Origin: Algibacter pacificus
GTDB lineage: Bacteria > Bacteroidota > Bacteroidia > Flavobacteriales > Flavobacteriaceae
DNA length: 64,000 nt
Direction of reading: 5' to 3'
Assembly (NCBI RefSeq): GCF_008033385.1
Contig: NZ_VOGY01000002.1
Coordinates: forward strand, 248,001 to 312,000
The notes beneath the pieces are model-generated. The model had not been told where the DNA came from and did no database searches. It saw nothing but the letters and a program-made list of their open reading frames with translations. Within the stretch, counting starts at the first letter, position 1. Each line of letters begins with the position of its first letter. Below are positions 15,897-24,123 of this stretch, piece by piece. A program made the translations under genes and the position numbers.

Positions 15897-16724
15897 CTAT
15901 TCAGTTTTCAGATGTTGCTTGAAGTATACAAAATGGTATTCAACGGATTTCGCCCAATATTCAGTATTGTGTTCTCCGGGTTGAATTGAAAATCTTATCG
16001 GTAATTTTTTAGACAAAGCCAATTCCTTAATTTGTATGGTGTTTGAGAGTAAAGGGTCATCTAAACCACAATCAATAAAAAAACCTTTATTAAATTCCTT
16101 TTGGTTTTTTAACAAAGATGAAATGCTAAACTTTTGCCAATCATTTTCTTTCGGGTTTCCCAATGTCATTTCCATATCGTTTGTCATTCTTTTGCTTTCA
16201 AAGAATTTTAAGCTGACTTTTTTTAAGTTTTCGTAATCAAATTCAAGAGCTCCACTTGTAGAAGCAGCAGTATTGAAAAATTCAGAATGCTTTATGAATA
16301 AACTCAAAGCTCCATAGCCTCCCATGCTCAAACCAGTTATAAAAATATTCTTGTTGTCAATATTGTATTTTTCCTCAATGTTAGGAACAAGTTCTTGGAA
16401 AAAGAAATCTTCGTATTGAAAGGTTTTTAAATTTGGACTATTCAAATAATAGTTGACGAAACCTTCTGGACAGACTAAAATCATTTGATAATCCGTTGCT
16501 AATTTTTCCAAATTGGTTGTTTTACTCCATTGTTCATAATTTTCACTATAACCGTGAAGCATAAAAACCAAAGGATAGCTTTTTGAAGATTGATAGTTTG
16601 TTGGTTTTTGTACAGAAACTGAAACTGTTCTTTCCAATTTATCTGATTTTATGCTAAAAACTTTTTGAGCAAAAAGCGATTGTGTCAAAACCATAGATAT
16701 TGTAATTAAAACGATATTTTTCAT
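15897..16724 (-). CDS. Secreted esterase (esterase D / PF00756 type)
   Basis: A 275-residue alpha/beta-hydrolase with an N-terminal signal peptide (MKNIVLITISMVLTQSLFAQ), so it acts in the periplasm or outside. It carries the nucleophile motif GLSMGGYGAL (Ser), an Asp in DCGLDDPLL and the catalytic His in QPGEHNTEYW, as in tributyrin esterases and feruloyl or S-formylglutathione esterases. It is divergent to an HxlR regulator 82 bases away with a perfect palindrome between them, so HxlR probably controls it. The natural substrate is unknown. Confidence 0.85.
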   Translation of the reverse strand: MKNIVLITISMVLTQSLFAQKVFSIKSDKLERTVSVSVQKPTNYQSSKSYPLVFMLHGYSENYEQWSKTTNLEKLATDYQMILVCPEGFVNYYLNSPNLKTFQYEDFFFQELVPNIEEKYNIDNKNIFITGLSMGGYGALSLFIKHSEFFNTAASTSGALEFDYENLKKVSLKFFESKRMTNDMEMTLGNPKENDWQKFSISSLLKNQKEFNKGFFIDCGLDDPLLSNTIQIKELALSKKLPIRFSIQPGEHNTEYWAKSVEYHFVYFKQHLKTE

Positions 16725-16772
16725 TTTTTATATTTTTGTCAAAGATCTTAAAAGACTGTTTTTGAAACAATA

Positions 16773-16790
16773 ACTAACAAAATTGTTAGT
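16773..16790. promoter_or_regulatory. Likely HxlR operator
   Basis: ACTAACAA AA TTGTTAGT is a perfect 8-bp inverted repeat with a 2-base centre, located between the divergent esterase and HxlR starts, 17 bases before the chosen HxlR ATG. Winged-helix HxlR dimers bind such palindromes. Confidence 0.6.
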
Positions 16791-16806
16791 CTTTAAACTA
16801 TTGATT

Positions 16807-17184
16807 ATGAGAAAAAAACAATCGACAAATTATGTCAACGAACAGTTCCTATTTCAAGTTTGTGAGTTAAATTCGGCAATTGCAATGATAAATGGTCGAT
16901 GGAAATCACAGATTGTTTATTCCATTTCTCAAGGCAACAATCGATTTCATTTGATACAGCAAGAGTTGCCTAATATTTCGGAAACTGTTTTGGCAAGACA
17001 ATTAAAGGAATTGGAAACACACGCCATATTAATTAAAAAAGAAATTCCAAATACAGTACCTGTTGGAATAGAATATGTTTTGACCAATAAAGGCTTGGAT
17101 TTGGTTCCTATTTTAGAAAGTCTTTGTGATTGGGGGAAATTGTACGCAGATGGCAAAAGGATTTCTGCTCACTCTATTTCTTAA
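16807..17184 (+). CDS. HxlR-family transcriptional regulator
   Basis: A 125-residue winged-helix regulator (CELNSAIAMINGRWKSQIVYSIS, FHLIQQELPNISETVLARQLKELETHAILIKKEIPNTVPVGIEYVLTNKGLDLVPIL). The sole cysteine before the domain (VCELNSA) is the position used as a redox switch in some HxlR relatives. I started at 16807 (MRKKQST), because the frame to 16783 runs through the operator palindrome. It probably regulates the divergent esterase. Confidence 0.85.
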   Translation: MRKKQSTNYVNEQFLFQVCELNSAIAMINGRWKSQIVYSISQGNNRFHLIQQELPNISETVLARQLKELETHAILIKKEIPNTVPVGIEYVLTNKGLDLVPILESLCDWGKLYADGKRISAHSIS

Positions 17185-17241
17185 GTTTCTTTTTAGACCT
17201 ACGTTTTTTTAACTTATGACTAACATTCTAGTATATGGAAA

Positions 17242-17366
17242 ATCTAAACTGGTTACTATAAATAGTTTTATTTTTCTCATTTGGTGTGAAATTTTAATTT
17301 TCTACAAAAATAGAAAGTTGACTAGTGTTTTTCTTTGGAAAAAAACGACATTTTAAAGTTCGGAGG
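17242..17366 (-). repeat. Direct repeat of RibD_C 5' end and promoter
   Basis: About 120 bases match 15278-15395 with few changes. The segment carries the first 14 codons of RibD_C (17242-17282), its upstream region and the end of the AraC gene. The RibD_C reading frame is cut off to the left. This is the mirror image of the first unit, where RibD_C is whole and AraC is dead. Confidence 0.8.
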
Positions 17367-18090
17367 GTAAAAACCCTGTATGACGTTTTACAGCATTGGT
17401 GAAATGAGAATGGTCATAATATCCACATTCAAAAGCAATATCTGATAATGATGTGTGTTCCTTTTGTGATGCAATTAAATTTAATGCGTATTGTAGACGA
17501 ATAATGTTTGCGTATTCTTTTGGCGTTAACCCTATAAAGCTGTTAAATAACCTCTCTAATTGCCTTATTGAAATTCCATTTTGTTTTGACAATTCATCAA
17601 TAGTCATTAAACCTCTTGATACCTGTATGTCATCTATGACTGAACTTAATCTTGTGGCCTTATTATTTTTTCTATCCGTAAAAAATTGATTTAAATAATC
17701 GGTGTAATTATCCTTAAAAAAACGGTCTCTATCAAAAGAGAGATTTTTGTCAAATAGAACGGTGTTATTTTTTATCTCGCTGAGAGAGCAATAAGAGAAA
17801 AATGATGCAAAAGCTGATGGTTTAAGACAAATACCTATGAGGTGTGTGTGTTCATTAATATAACTTTCTTTAAAAGTAGTCATTGCTCCAACCATATAAG
17901 TTTTACCGTGTTCCATTTTCATTGTACCATTATCGGTGGTACAGTTGTCTCCAAGGTTCATAATTAAACCTGGGCAACCATCAGGGAAAATGCGTTCCCA
18001 ATTATTACTCGATGTGTCACCCCTTATTTCCCAATAGCTGTGAATTTGATTTTGGAGGTTACGACTTGGATTTATTTCGGTATACTTCAT
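17353..18090 (-). CDS. AraC-family regulator (DUF6597 N-terminus)
   Basis: A 245-residue regulator. The N-terminal sensor region (HSYWEIRGDTSSNNWERIFPDGCPGLIMNLGD) matches the DUF6597 family that precedes many Flavobacterial AraC domains. The C-terminal residues about 150-243 form the AraC HTH (MTIDELSKQNGISIRQLERLFNSFIGLTPKEYANIIRLQYAL, LSDIAFECGYYDHSHFTNAVKRHTGFLPSEL). By position it once headed a RibD_C-type gene. The effector is unknown. Confidence 0.85.
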   Translation of the reverse strand: MKYTEINPSRNLQNQIHSYWEIRGDTSSNNWERIFPDGCPGLIMNLGDNCTTDNGTMKMEHGKTYMVGAMTTFKESYINEHTHLIGICLKPSAFASFFSYCSLSEIKNNTVLFDKNLSFDRDRFFKDNYTDYLNQFFTDRKNNKATRLSSVIDDIQVSRGLMTIDELSKQNGISIRQLERLFNSFIGLTPKEYANIIRLQYALNLIASQKEHTSLSDIAFECGYYDHSHFTNAVKRHTGFLPSEL

Positions 18091-18211
18091 TGATAAAACT
18101 ATAAGAAGTTTAATTGTTGTTTAACTTGTTTCTCCCTAATTTCTAAAGTTATTCGTTTTTTATTGCGGTATTTTGAATACACCAGTCTAATTTTACATTA
18201 TGCAGAACATT
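18091..18211. other. AraC upstream region
   Basis: AT-rich upstream sequence of the AraC gene. No operator or gene recognised. Confidence 0.3.
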
Positions 18212-18330
18212 TATGTATAAAAGTTGTGTGTGTGAAGATTTCCCAAAGAAAAATTAGAAGCTAGCAAACGAGCAACTAATTTTGGTTTAGCTAAACCTAG
18301 CATTTTTTTATACGTGTAACTTGTTCACTT
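18212..18330 (-). repeat. attC-like imperfect palindrome after the VOC gene
   Basis: On the minus strand, just past the VOC stop, the bases GTTACACGTATAAAA open the element and TTTTATACATAAATGTTC closes it (pairing 18306-18314 with 18214-18222, 8 of 9). The centre has the perfect palindrome GGTTTAGCTAAACC at 18284-18297 and a 7-bp stem AAATTAG/CTAATTT. It is weaker than the element at 18774 but of the same plan. Confidence 0.4.
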
Positions 18331-18334
18331 TTTT

Positions 18335-18724
18335 TCAGTCGAGTGAATATTCCGAATTATCTTTTCCGATTATAAATACACTACCTGCTGGGTCCATTAT
18401 CCAATGATTATCTTTTGGTATTTCTTCCAATTCATCGCAAGTTTCAATTCCGTTGGATTTCAAATATTCTGTCGCTTTTTCCACATTTGGCGTTTTCAGC
18501 TCCAACCAAGTTTCCGAATGAGTATAATTGTCTACGCAATCCAACCAAATTATATTATTTCCAAATTTAACTTCGTGAGTTTTAGAAACTGTTGGGTTCT
18601 TTATTTCTTTTTCGGTCACTTCCAATTTCAGGATTTCTCTATAAAATTTCACAGTTTCCTGATATTTAGATTTCGGAATTTTTATTGCGATATTTATTCC
18701 GCCATTAAATTTGATGTCGTTCAT
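18335..18724 (-). CDS. VOC (glyoxalase/bleomycin-resistance fold) protein
   Basis: A 129-residue vicinal-oxygen-chelate protein (GINIAIKIPKSKYQETVKFYREILKLEV, HEVKFGNNIIWLDCVDN, then ETWLELKTPNVEKATEYLKSNGIE, NHWIMDPAGSVFIIG). Such domains bind a metal or small molecule and act in detoxification or drug binding. It stands alone between two palindromes (18212-18330 and 18774-18968), as a one-gene cassette would. Confidence 0.82.
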   Translation of the reverse strand: MNDIKFNGGINIAIKIPKSKYQETVKFYREILKLEVTEKEIKNPTVSKTHEVKFGNNIIWLDCVDNYTHSETWLELKTPNVEKATEYLKSNGIETCDELEEIPKDNHWIMDPAGSVFIIGKDNSEYSLD

Positions 18725-18773
18725 TGTTCAGACTTTAATTTTGTTGTTTAGTACGATGTGTTTTCAGTTTGCA

Positions 18774-18968
18774 GCTAACGTGTTTGTATATGAAACGTAG
18801 CGTGTAAATAGACGCTAACTTTTCGGATTATGCACAAGCCAAATTTTTATTTTTTCTACTTATCTTTTAATTTCTAAATATACAAAAATAAAAATTTGGC
18901 GGACTTCGTAAATAAGCACAAACCTTTGGGAAAGCCCGAAATAGCTATGTTTTATATACGTTGTTGGC
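18774..18968 (-). repeat. attC-like long palindrome after the TetA-like gene
   Basis: The clearest example. Terminal boxes GCTAAC (18774-18779) and GTTGGC (18963-18968) pair 5 of 6. Second boxes 18786-18801 and 18944-18959 pair 14 of 16 and contain GTATAT. Further in, GCCAAATTTTTATTTTT at 18838-18854 pairs perfectly over 17 bases with 18884-18900. In the minus direction the element starts inside the last codons of the MFS gene (VANNVYKT) and ends ...CGTTAGCTGC, close to the GTTRRRY cassette crossover consensus. Confidence 0.55.
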
Positions 18969-20189
18969 AACTGGCTTTTTCCGATTTTTGTAATTTATAA
19001 ACATTATAATCAGGCTTATTATTGTCAAAAATACAGCAATTAAATATGGTGCTCCTGGAAAATAAATGTCCGAACTTTCATTTTTTGTAAAATGTGTGAA
19101 AACCATTGTCAGTAATGGTGGTGCGATAATTGTTGCTAATCCGAGAAGACTGCTTAAACTTCCTTGCAATTCGCCTTGTTCGCTTTTTGAAACTTGAGAG
19201 GAAATTATACTTTGAAAACCTGTTCTTTGCACACTCCCAATTACATTAATTATCATTGCTGGAATTAGAAGCCATTCCACGTTTGAGAATGCTATGAGTA
19301 AATATCCTACGATTGAAAACAATAACCCAAATATGGTCATTTTGTCATCTCCCAACTTTTTGGCCAATATGCCTACAAGCCAAGATTGAACGATAATTGA
19401 AAGTAAACCTAAAAATGCTAATGAATAACCTATTAATTCTACATTCCAATCAAATTTTTCAATGGTAAAATACGCCCAAACACTTGGCATACTATGACCT
19501 GCAATTGCCATAAAGAACATTGCAACAATTAGAGTTATAATTGTTGGAAATTTGCTTAAATGTTTAAAAGACCCAAAAGGGTTGGCTCGTTTTAATTCAA
19601 ATTTTCTTCTATCGGATTTGTCCAATGTATCTGGGAACATAAAATATCCAAAAACAAAATTCCCGAAACTTAAAACAGCTGCTGCAATAAAAGGTATATG
19701 TGTTCCAAATTGTCCGAGCAATCCACCGATTACTGGTCCGATTATTAAGCCCGAACTATATGCAGCATTTATATAACCAAAATTTTTCGTTCTATTTTCA
19801 TCGGTGCTTATATCTGCAATTGAAGCCGCTGCAACCGAGTAACTTGCTCCGGTTATTCCTGCAATTATGCGACCGATAAAAAGCCAAATTATATTTTGTG
19901 CAAACGCAAGAAATAAATAATCAAGCGTAAAACCGAATAGCGAAATCAATAATACTGACCTTCTGCCATATCTGTCGCTCAAATTTCCTAAAACAGGTGC
20001 AAAAAAAAACTGCATCAACGCATATGCAAAAGTCAGCCAACCGCCATAAGTTGCCGCAGTACTTATATCTGTGTTTACTAAATCCTCTATTAGTTGTGGT
20101 AAAACGGGATATATTATTCCTAATCCCGCAGTATCTAAAGCAGTAACGATTAAGACAAATATGATTGATTTTTTTGGGGATTTTGTCAT
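18945..20189 (-). CDS. TetA-like MFS drug exporter (TCR/Tet family)
   Basis: A 414-residue inner-membrane protein with 12 predicted helices. It has the MFS motif A (GNLSDRYGRRSVLLIS, residues about 68-83) and the antiporter motif region GAS...GPVIGGLLG typical of the drug:H+ antiporter-1 group to which TetA belongs (TALDTAGLGIIYPVLPQLIEDL at the N-terminus). It may export tetracycline-like drugs, but specificity cannot be read. The last 8 codons lie inside the palindrome, so its C-terminus is formed by the recombination-type element. Confidence 0.85.
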   Translation of the reverse strand: MTKSPKKSIIFVLIVTALDTAGLGIIYPVLPQLIEDLVNTDISTAATYGGWLTFAYALMQFFFAPVLGNLSDRYGRRSVLLISLFGFTLDYLFLAFAQNIIWLFIGRIIAGITGASYSVAAASIADISTDENRTKNFGYINAAYSSGLIIGPVIGGLLGQFGTHIPFIAAAVLSFGNFVFGYFMFPDTLDKSDRRKFELKRANPFGSFKHLSKFPTIITLIVAMFFMAIAGHSMPSVWAYFTIEKFDWNVELIGYSLAFLGLLSIIVQSWLVGILAKKLGDDKMTIFGLLFSIVGYLLIAFSNVEWLLIPAMIINVIGSVQRTGFQSIISSQVSKSEQGELQGSLSSLLGLATIIAPPLLTMVFTHFTKNESSDIYFPGAPYLIAVFLTIISLIIMFINYKNRKKPVANNVYKT

Positions 20190-20202
20190 CTAAAAGCTGA
20201 AC

Positions 20203-20370
20203 TTATTTTTTTTTGCTCGTTGTTTGATGTGAAAACGGATTTTTTTTAGCTTGTTGCCAACAATTGAATAAAATCATTGATGCTATTCTACTTATAAGAA
20301 CTAAAATAATAATTATAAATGGGATTCTTAAAAATTCTATTTGATTGATCAGTTCTTTTTTATTTCCCAT
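20203..20370 (-). CDS. Small single-helix membrane protein
   Basis: A 55-residue frame (MGNKKELINQIEFLRIPFIIIILVLISRIASMILFNCWQQ...) with one strong membrane helix at residues about 16-36 and a Lys-rich tail. Its ATG overlaps the end of the upstream coiled-coil frame by 11 bases, which suggests coupling. Codons NCWQQA coincide with the GTTGGCAAC box at 20253-20263, so the tail may be cassette-junction sequence. Family not recognised. Confidence 0.45.
   Translation of the reverse strand: MGNKKELINQIEFLRIPFIIIILVLISRIASMILFNCWQQAKKNPFSHQTTSKKK
20253..20263. repeat. Isolated cassette-end box
   Basis: GTTGCCAACAA (minus strand TTGTTGGCAAC) matches the outer boxes of the palindromes at 1124 and 18774. 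Read on the minus strand it would be the left edge of a cassette 20257-18780 carrying the TetA-like gene. No palindrome arm is recognised on the other side. Confidence 0.4.
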
Positions 20371-20614
20371 TGTCTATCAATTTGTTTTCAACCTCACTTT
20401 CTATAAGTTTTAAAGCAATTTTGAGAGCCTCAATTCTATTTTTTAGTAAAGTATGTTGTGATGTTCTATCCGTAAGTTTTAGCCTGGACTTTTCACATTT
20501 ATGTAGTAGTGACTCAATAACTGTTGAGGCTTGTATTAATTTGTCTTTAGGATAGTTTTTCTCTTGCTGTACATTGCATGAAGTGAAGGAAGATTGTGAG
20601 TTTTGTGAAATTAT
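20360..20614 (-). CDS. Small coiled-coil ORF without ATG
   Basis: An open frame of about 84 codons reads ...PKDKLIQASTVIESLLHKCEKSRLKLTDRTSQHTLLKNRIEALKIALKLIESEVENKLIDNGK, with heptad-like helices. No ATG, GTG or TTG opens it. It begins right at the stop of the S41 gene (ATT or ATA codons at 20609-20614). It is either initiated unusually by coupling or is 5'-truncated. A dead relative lies at 11345-11540, so the family is real. Role unknown. Confidence 0.45.
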   Translation of the reverse strand: MISQNSQSSFTSCNVQQEKNYPKDKLIQASTVIESLLHKCEKSRLKLTDRTSQHTLLKNRIEALKIALKLIESEVENKLIDNGK

Positions 20615-22074
20615 CTATTTTTTTTAATCTGTTTTATTACGTAATCTAATTGACTATCAACACCATCAATTAAGTCTTTAACAGTTAAGTTTACTTCTTT
20701 ATCAGGTAATATTCCACTTCCTTTTGGAACCGAATCGTCAAGCACATATTTATCAATTTTTACAAATGGCATTCGTACCATAATTTTTGAATTTGGAAGC
20801 TCGTATAATGCCGAATACTGCGCAGTGTGAAAATAATACCCACCACCTGTTTCTTCTCCAATTAGTGTTATGTTTTTATTGTTTTTAACATTCAAAGCAA
20901 AAGCACTGGCAGCAGAAAAAGTATTACCACCAATTAAAACATATATTTTCCCTTTAAATGTTTTCTTATAAGGAATCATTTCTGCTTGTGCATGATCTTC
21001 TGTTAACACCCATCTGTCGTTTTCATTATTGGCAGAAGCAAAATACATTTTAAAGAACTCACTATAGTCAGAAAGAGTATGGATTACATGTTCTTTGTGA
21101 GGAAGTTTGTTTGTGATAACACTTTCGGATATTCTTTGTTTAAAAGGAAAATTTGTTAAAAAAGAATACAGATTTATAGCGTTGACTCTGTATCCCCCTA
21201 TGTTTTTCCTTATGTCTATTATAAGATTTTCAACCTTTTTTTTCTTAATTACTTTAAATAAGTCAATTAGCTTGGATTTAAACTCTTTCGGATCTAAACC
21301 GAATGAGTTTACAGTTAATACCGCAGTATTTATGGAGTCTATGTAATAAACAAAAGGCCACTTTTCTGCTATTCTATTTTTAAAATACGCAACTCGATTT
21401 GTCTCTTGGTGATAGGATGCAAAGTGGGAATTTCTATAAGGGTAGCGTTTACCAATGCTTTCAAATGATTTTGGATTAATTTCAATTGTTTTAATTTTGC
21501 TTTCAGTAGTAATGTATTCTATAGTATATTTCTCTTTACTTCCATATTCATAATAATGAAGTATGCCAAACTCCTTTTCTATTTGACGATATTTTTTTGT
21601 TAGATTGAACCCATCTGATGGTGCATACTTTAATAAATCTTTTAGAATAGATTGAGAAGACTTTTTGTCAATAGATATTATTTCTGACCCCACAGGAATA
21701 CCAAAGTCATCAGTATCAGTATATAGTTTATTTTCAATTATTTTTAAAAACAACGGAAACATTGGTGGAATGGTGTCCATTTTTGGATGGTGAATTATTA
21801 AATGACCATCCTTAGCGTTGTCAGCAATAGAAGTAATGGATTGAAATAATTCATTTGATGTTTTTATTTCTGGAATTCCTTTTGTTTCGAATGTCTTAAA
21901 AACATCTTCCCATTCAGATTTTGAGGTATATTCATACAAACTAGGATGTCCTTTTGTAATAATTTCTTTGAAAATGATATAGTCTTCTAAAACTTGTTTT
22001 TGAGATAGTTTATTTTGTCCAAAAGAAAAAAAAGAAATCAATAGGTATGTTATAATGAAGTATTTTGTTTTCAT
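20611..22074 (-). CDS. Secreted S41-family peptidase
   Basis: A 487-residue protein with a signal peptide (MKTKYFIITYLLISFFSFGQ). The C-terminal half is an S41/tail-specific protease domain: the DIRKNIGGYRVNA motif (near residue 285), the nucleophile region GGNTFSAASAFALNVK (Ser) and EETGGGYYFHTAQY. The N-terminal half is a helical domain as in tricorn-like S41 proteins. It probably degrades peptides in the periplasm. It is 11 bases downstream of a DUF4386 gene and likely in one operon with it. Confidence 0.85.
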   Translation of the reverse strand: MKTKYFIITYLLISFFSFGQNKLSQKQVLEDYIIFKEIITKGHPSLYEYTSKSEWEDVFKTFETKGIPEIKTSNELFQSITSIADNAKDGHLIIHHPKMDTIPPMFPLFLKIIENKLYTDTDDFGIPVGSEIISIDKKSSQSILKDLLKYAPSDGFNLTKKYRQIEKEFGILHYYEYGSKEKYTIEYITTESKIKTIEINPKSFESIGKRYPYRNSHFASYHQETNRVAYFKNRIAEKWPFVYYIDSINTAVLTVNSFGLDPKEFKSKLIDLFKVIKKKKVENLIIDIRKNIGGYRVNAINLYSFLTNFPFKQRISESVITNKLPHKEHVIHTLSDYSEFFKMYFASANNENDRWVLTEDHAQAEMIPYKKTFKGKIYVLIGGNTFSAASAFALNVKNNKNITLIGEETGGGYYFHTAQYSALYELPNSKIMVRMPFVKIDKYVLDDSVPKGSGILPDKEVNLTVKDLIDGVDSQLDYVIKQIKKNR

Positions 22075-22085
22075 TTCTTTAAAAA

Positions 22086-22766
22086 TTAAAATTTTACAAA
22101 GTTAGTATTAAACCCTTTAATCATCAACCATAATGCTAAAGTTATCTCCAGCAATGCGGTTGGAATGGCTAATGAGATATAGGTAGTAGTAATAATATCT
22201 ATAACACCAAACATAAGCAGTACACTTGCTACAACACCACTTAAAACCGTAGCCATAAGTCCCCATACAGATAACCACTTAGGTGTCAATTTTGATTGGT
22301 ACAAAATAGTATAAAACAAGAGGTTGCCAACACTTAGAATTAAGGGCATTGCCACATGGTTGATTAAATCCCTACCAGATCGTAATAAAGTATCTAATGT
22401 TTGAAAGTGTGATAATTCGGGGCTTCCTGCTTTTACAAATTCTTGACTTAAGACCAATAACAAAAGTATGCTTAACCATCCTATGAAAATAAATACTACA
22501 GTAATACTTCTGAAAACGAGAAAACCAATTGTTAAACTGATATTGAATTTTTTCAATACTGAAAATAGTATAATAGGAATACTAGCATAAATTAGAGCCA
22601 GGATAAACTGCATGAAAGCCCTAATTAATATTGCAGTTGAATGGATAGAAATACTTTCAAGATTATTCATCTCATCAATAACAGGGTCTATGCTCAAAAC
22701 ACCTACAACTATACCAAGAATTAATAATACACCAACAGTAATTGATTTCTTTCTGATTTGATCCAT
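22086..22766 (-). CDS. DUF4386 membrane protein
   Basis: A 226-residue protein with about six membrane helices and the pattern of DUF4386 (LESISIHSTAILIRAFMQFILALIYASIPIILF, then SGRDLINHVAMPLILSVGNLLFYTILYQSKLTPKWLSVWGL). Function unknown. The gene sits between a Crp/Fnr regulator and the S41 peptidase. Confidence 0.8.
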   Translation of the reverse strand: MDQIRKKSITVGVLLILGIVVGVLSIDPVIDEMNNLESISIHSTAILIRAFMQFILALIYASIPIILFSVLKKFNISLTIGFLVFRSITVVFIFIGWLSILLLLVLSQEFVKAGSPELSHFQTLDTLLRSGRDLINHVAMPLILSVGNLLFYTILYQSKLTPKWLSVWGLMATVLSGVVASVLLMFGVIDIITTTYISLAIPTALLEITLALWLMIKGFNTNFVKF

Positions 22767-22831
22767 GATATTTTACTTTTTATAATTCACACAAAAATAT
22801 CATGGCCTTAACTCTTAGTCATTGACTTAAG

Positions 22832-23431
22832 TTAAGAAAGCAAATTACTAGCTATTAACCTTTTTCTAATTCTACTTAATGATTCAGGCTTTATACCTAA
22901 GTAGCTTGCTATCTGGTGTTGAGGAACTCTTTGCATTAAGTCAGGCTTGGTTTTAAGCAGATTCAAATAGCGTTCTTCTGGGCTTGATGTTTTAAATTCA
23001 GTAAAAGATTCTTGTTGCTTGGTTAATATTACTTCTGCTATTACTCTCGATAAGGATTCTAATTGCGGGTACTTTTGATACATTTCTTTTTCTATGCTTG
23101 GATTGCCTACATTCACAATAGTATCTTCAATACATTCTAGGTAATACTGGGAAGGTGTTGATTTCCCATAATTGGCCGGTGTTACAATATCTTCTTCAGT
23201 ATAAAACTCTATAGTTTTTTCTTCTCCATCTTTTAAAAAATAGCTTCTCATACAACCTTCCAACACGAAATAACATTCATTTGAAAAACCGCCTTCTTTA
23301 AGTAAAATTGTACCTTTTTTAAAAGTTTTGAAAAATGAACTTTCAATTATTGCTTCCTCTATTTCCTTTGTGGTTTTTGTATATTTTGAGAGGTATTTTA
23401 ATATTTTATTTTCCAAAGCTGTTATATTCAA
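22832..23431 (-). CDS. Crp/Fnr-family regulator
   Basis: A 199-residue protein with an N-terminal cyclic-nucleotide-binding fold (FKKGTILLKEGGFSNECYFVLEGCMRSYFLKDGEEKTIEFYTEEDIV) and a C-terminal HTH (VPQHQIASYLGIKPESLSRIRKRLIASNLL). It lacks the cysteine cluster of Fnr and the exact cAMP-binding residues, like most Bacteroidota members. By position it may control the DUF4386 and S41 genes. Confidence 0.85.
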   Translation of the reverse strand: MNITALENKILKYLSKYTKTTKEIEEAIIESSFFKTFKKGTILLKEGGFSNECYFVLEGCMRSYFLKDGEEKTIEFYTEEDIVTPANYGKSTPSQYYLECIEDTIVNVGNPSIEKEMYQKYPQLESLSRVIAEVILTKQQESFTEFKTSSPEERYLNLLKTKPDLMQRVPQHQIASYLGIKPESLSRIRKRLIASNLLS

Positions 23432-23544
23432 TTTAACTTTATGAGGAGTTATTTGTGATTGTAATTTAATATTATTTTTTGCATAGCATATTTGCGAGTA
23501 CTAAATTAAAAAAAGTAACTATATTTTTTTACAGACTATTTCTT

Positions 23545-24123
23545 CTATCTTTCGTTATACCCTTTGCCTTTAAATATTTTAGGAATTGATTTTTCAATTC
23601 TTGAAATTCTTGTTTTAGATTGCTTTGCTTGTGAAAAATAAAGTAGATATCCTCTTTGTCTCCCTGGGGTTAGGTTGTAAAATGCTGTCTCTAATTCGGG
23701 ATTGTTTTTTAATGCTTCTTCAAGCTCTTGAGGAATTTCATATTCAGAAGTCTTTTTCATTTTTACTTCCAGACCTGCTTTTTCGACCTCTATGACTTCA
23801 AAAATATAAGCTTTGATAACTGCTTTTAAGTCAATAATTTCATCTTTGTTTATGAATCGAATTTGACGAGCTGACTGAACGTTTTCGGTTTGTTGAATTA
23901 AAAGGTTGTTAGCATCGTTCAGTAATGCTCCTTTATGAAACAACAAGGCACAATACTCTTTAAATCCGTGGATAAGTACAATGTTTTTACCTTGAAAAGT
24001 ATAGCAAGGATGCATCCATTTAAAATCCTCTTCGAGACCACATTCTAAACAGATTTCTCGCAATAGAATGGTTTCTTCTTTCCAGTTCTTTATCTTTTTG
24101 ATGTATTGGTCAACTTTTTCCAT
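23545..24123 (-). CDS. YdeI/OmdA-like protein
   Basis: A 192-residue protein with an N-terminal DUF1801 fold (WMHPCYTFQGKNIVLIHGFKEYCALLFHKGALL) and a C-terminal OmdA-type motif (ELEEALKNNPELETAFYNLTPGRQRGYLLYFSQAKQSKTRISRIEK). Bacillus YdeI affects resistance to cationic peptides, but the biochemical role is unknown. A fragment of a close relative lies at 8975-9022. It abuts the DUF1801 gene upstream. Confidence 0.82.
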   Translation of the reverse strand: MEKVDQYIKKIKNWKEETILLREICLECGLEEDFKWMHPCYTFQGKNIVLIHGFKEYCALLFHKGALLNDANNLLIQQTENVQSARQIRFINKDEIIDLKAVIKAYIFEVIEVEKAGLEVKMKKTSEYEIPQELEEALKNNPELETAFYNLTPGRQRGYLLYFSQAKQSKTRISRIEKSIPKIFKGKGYNER

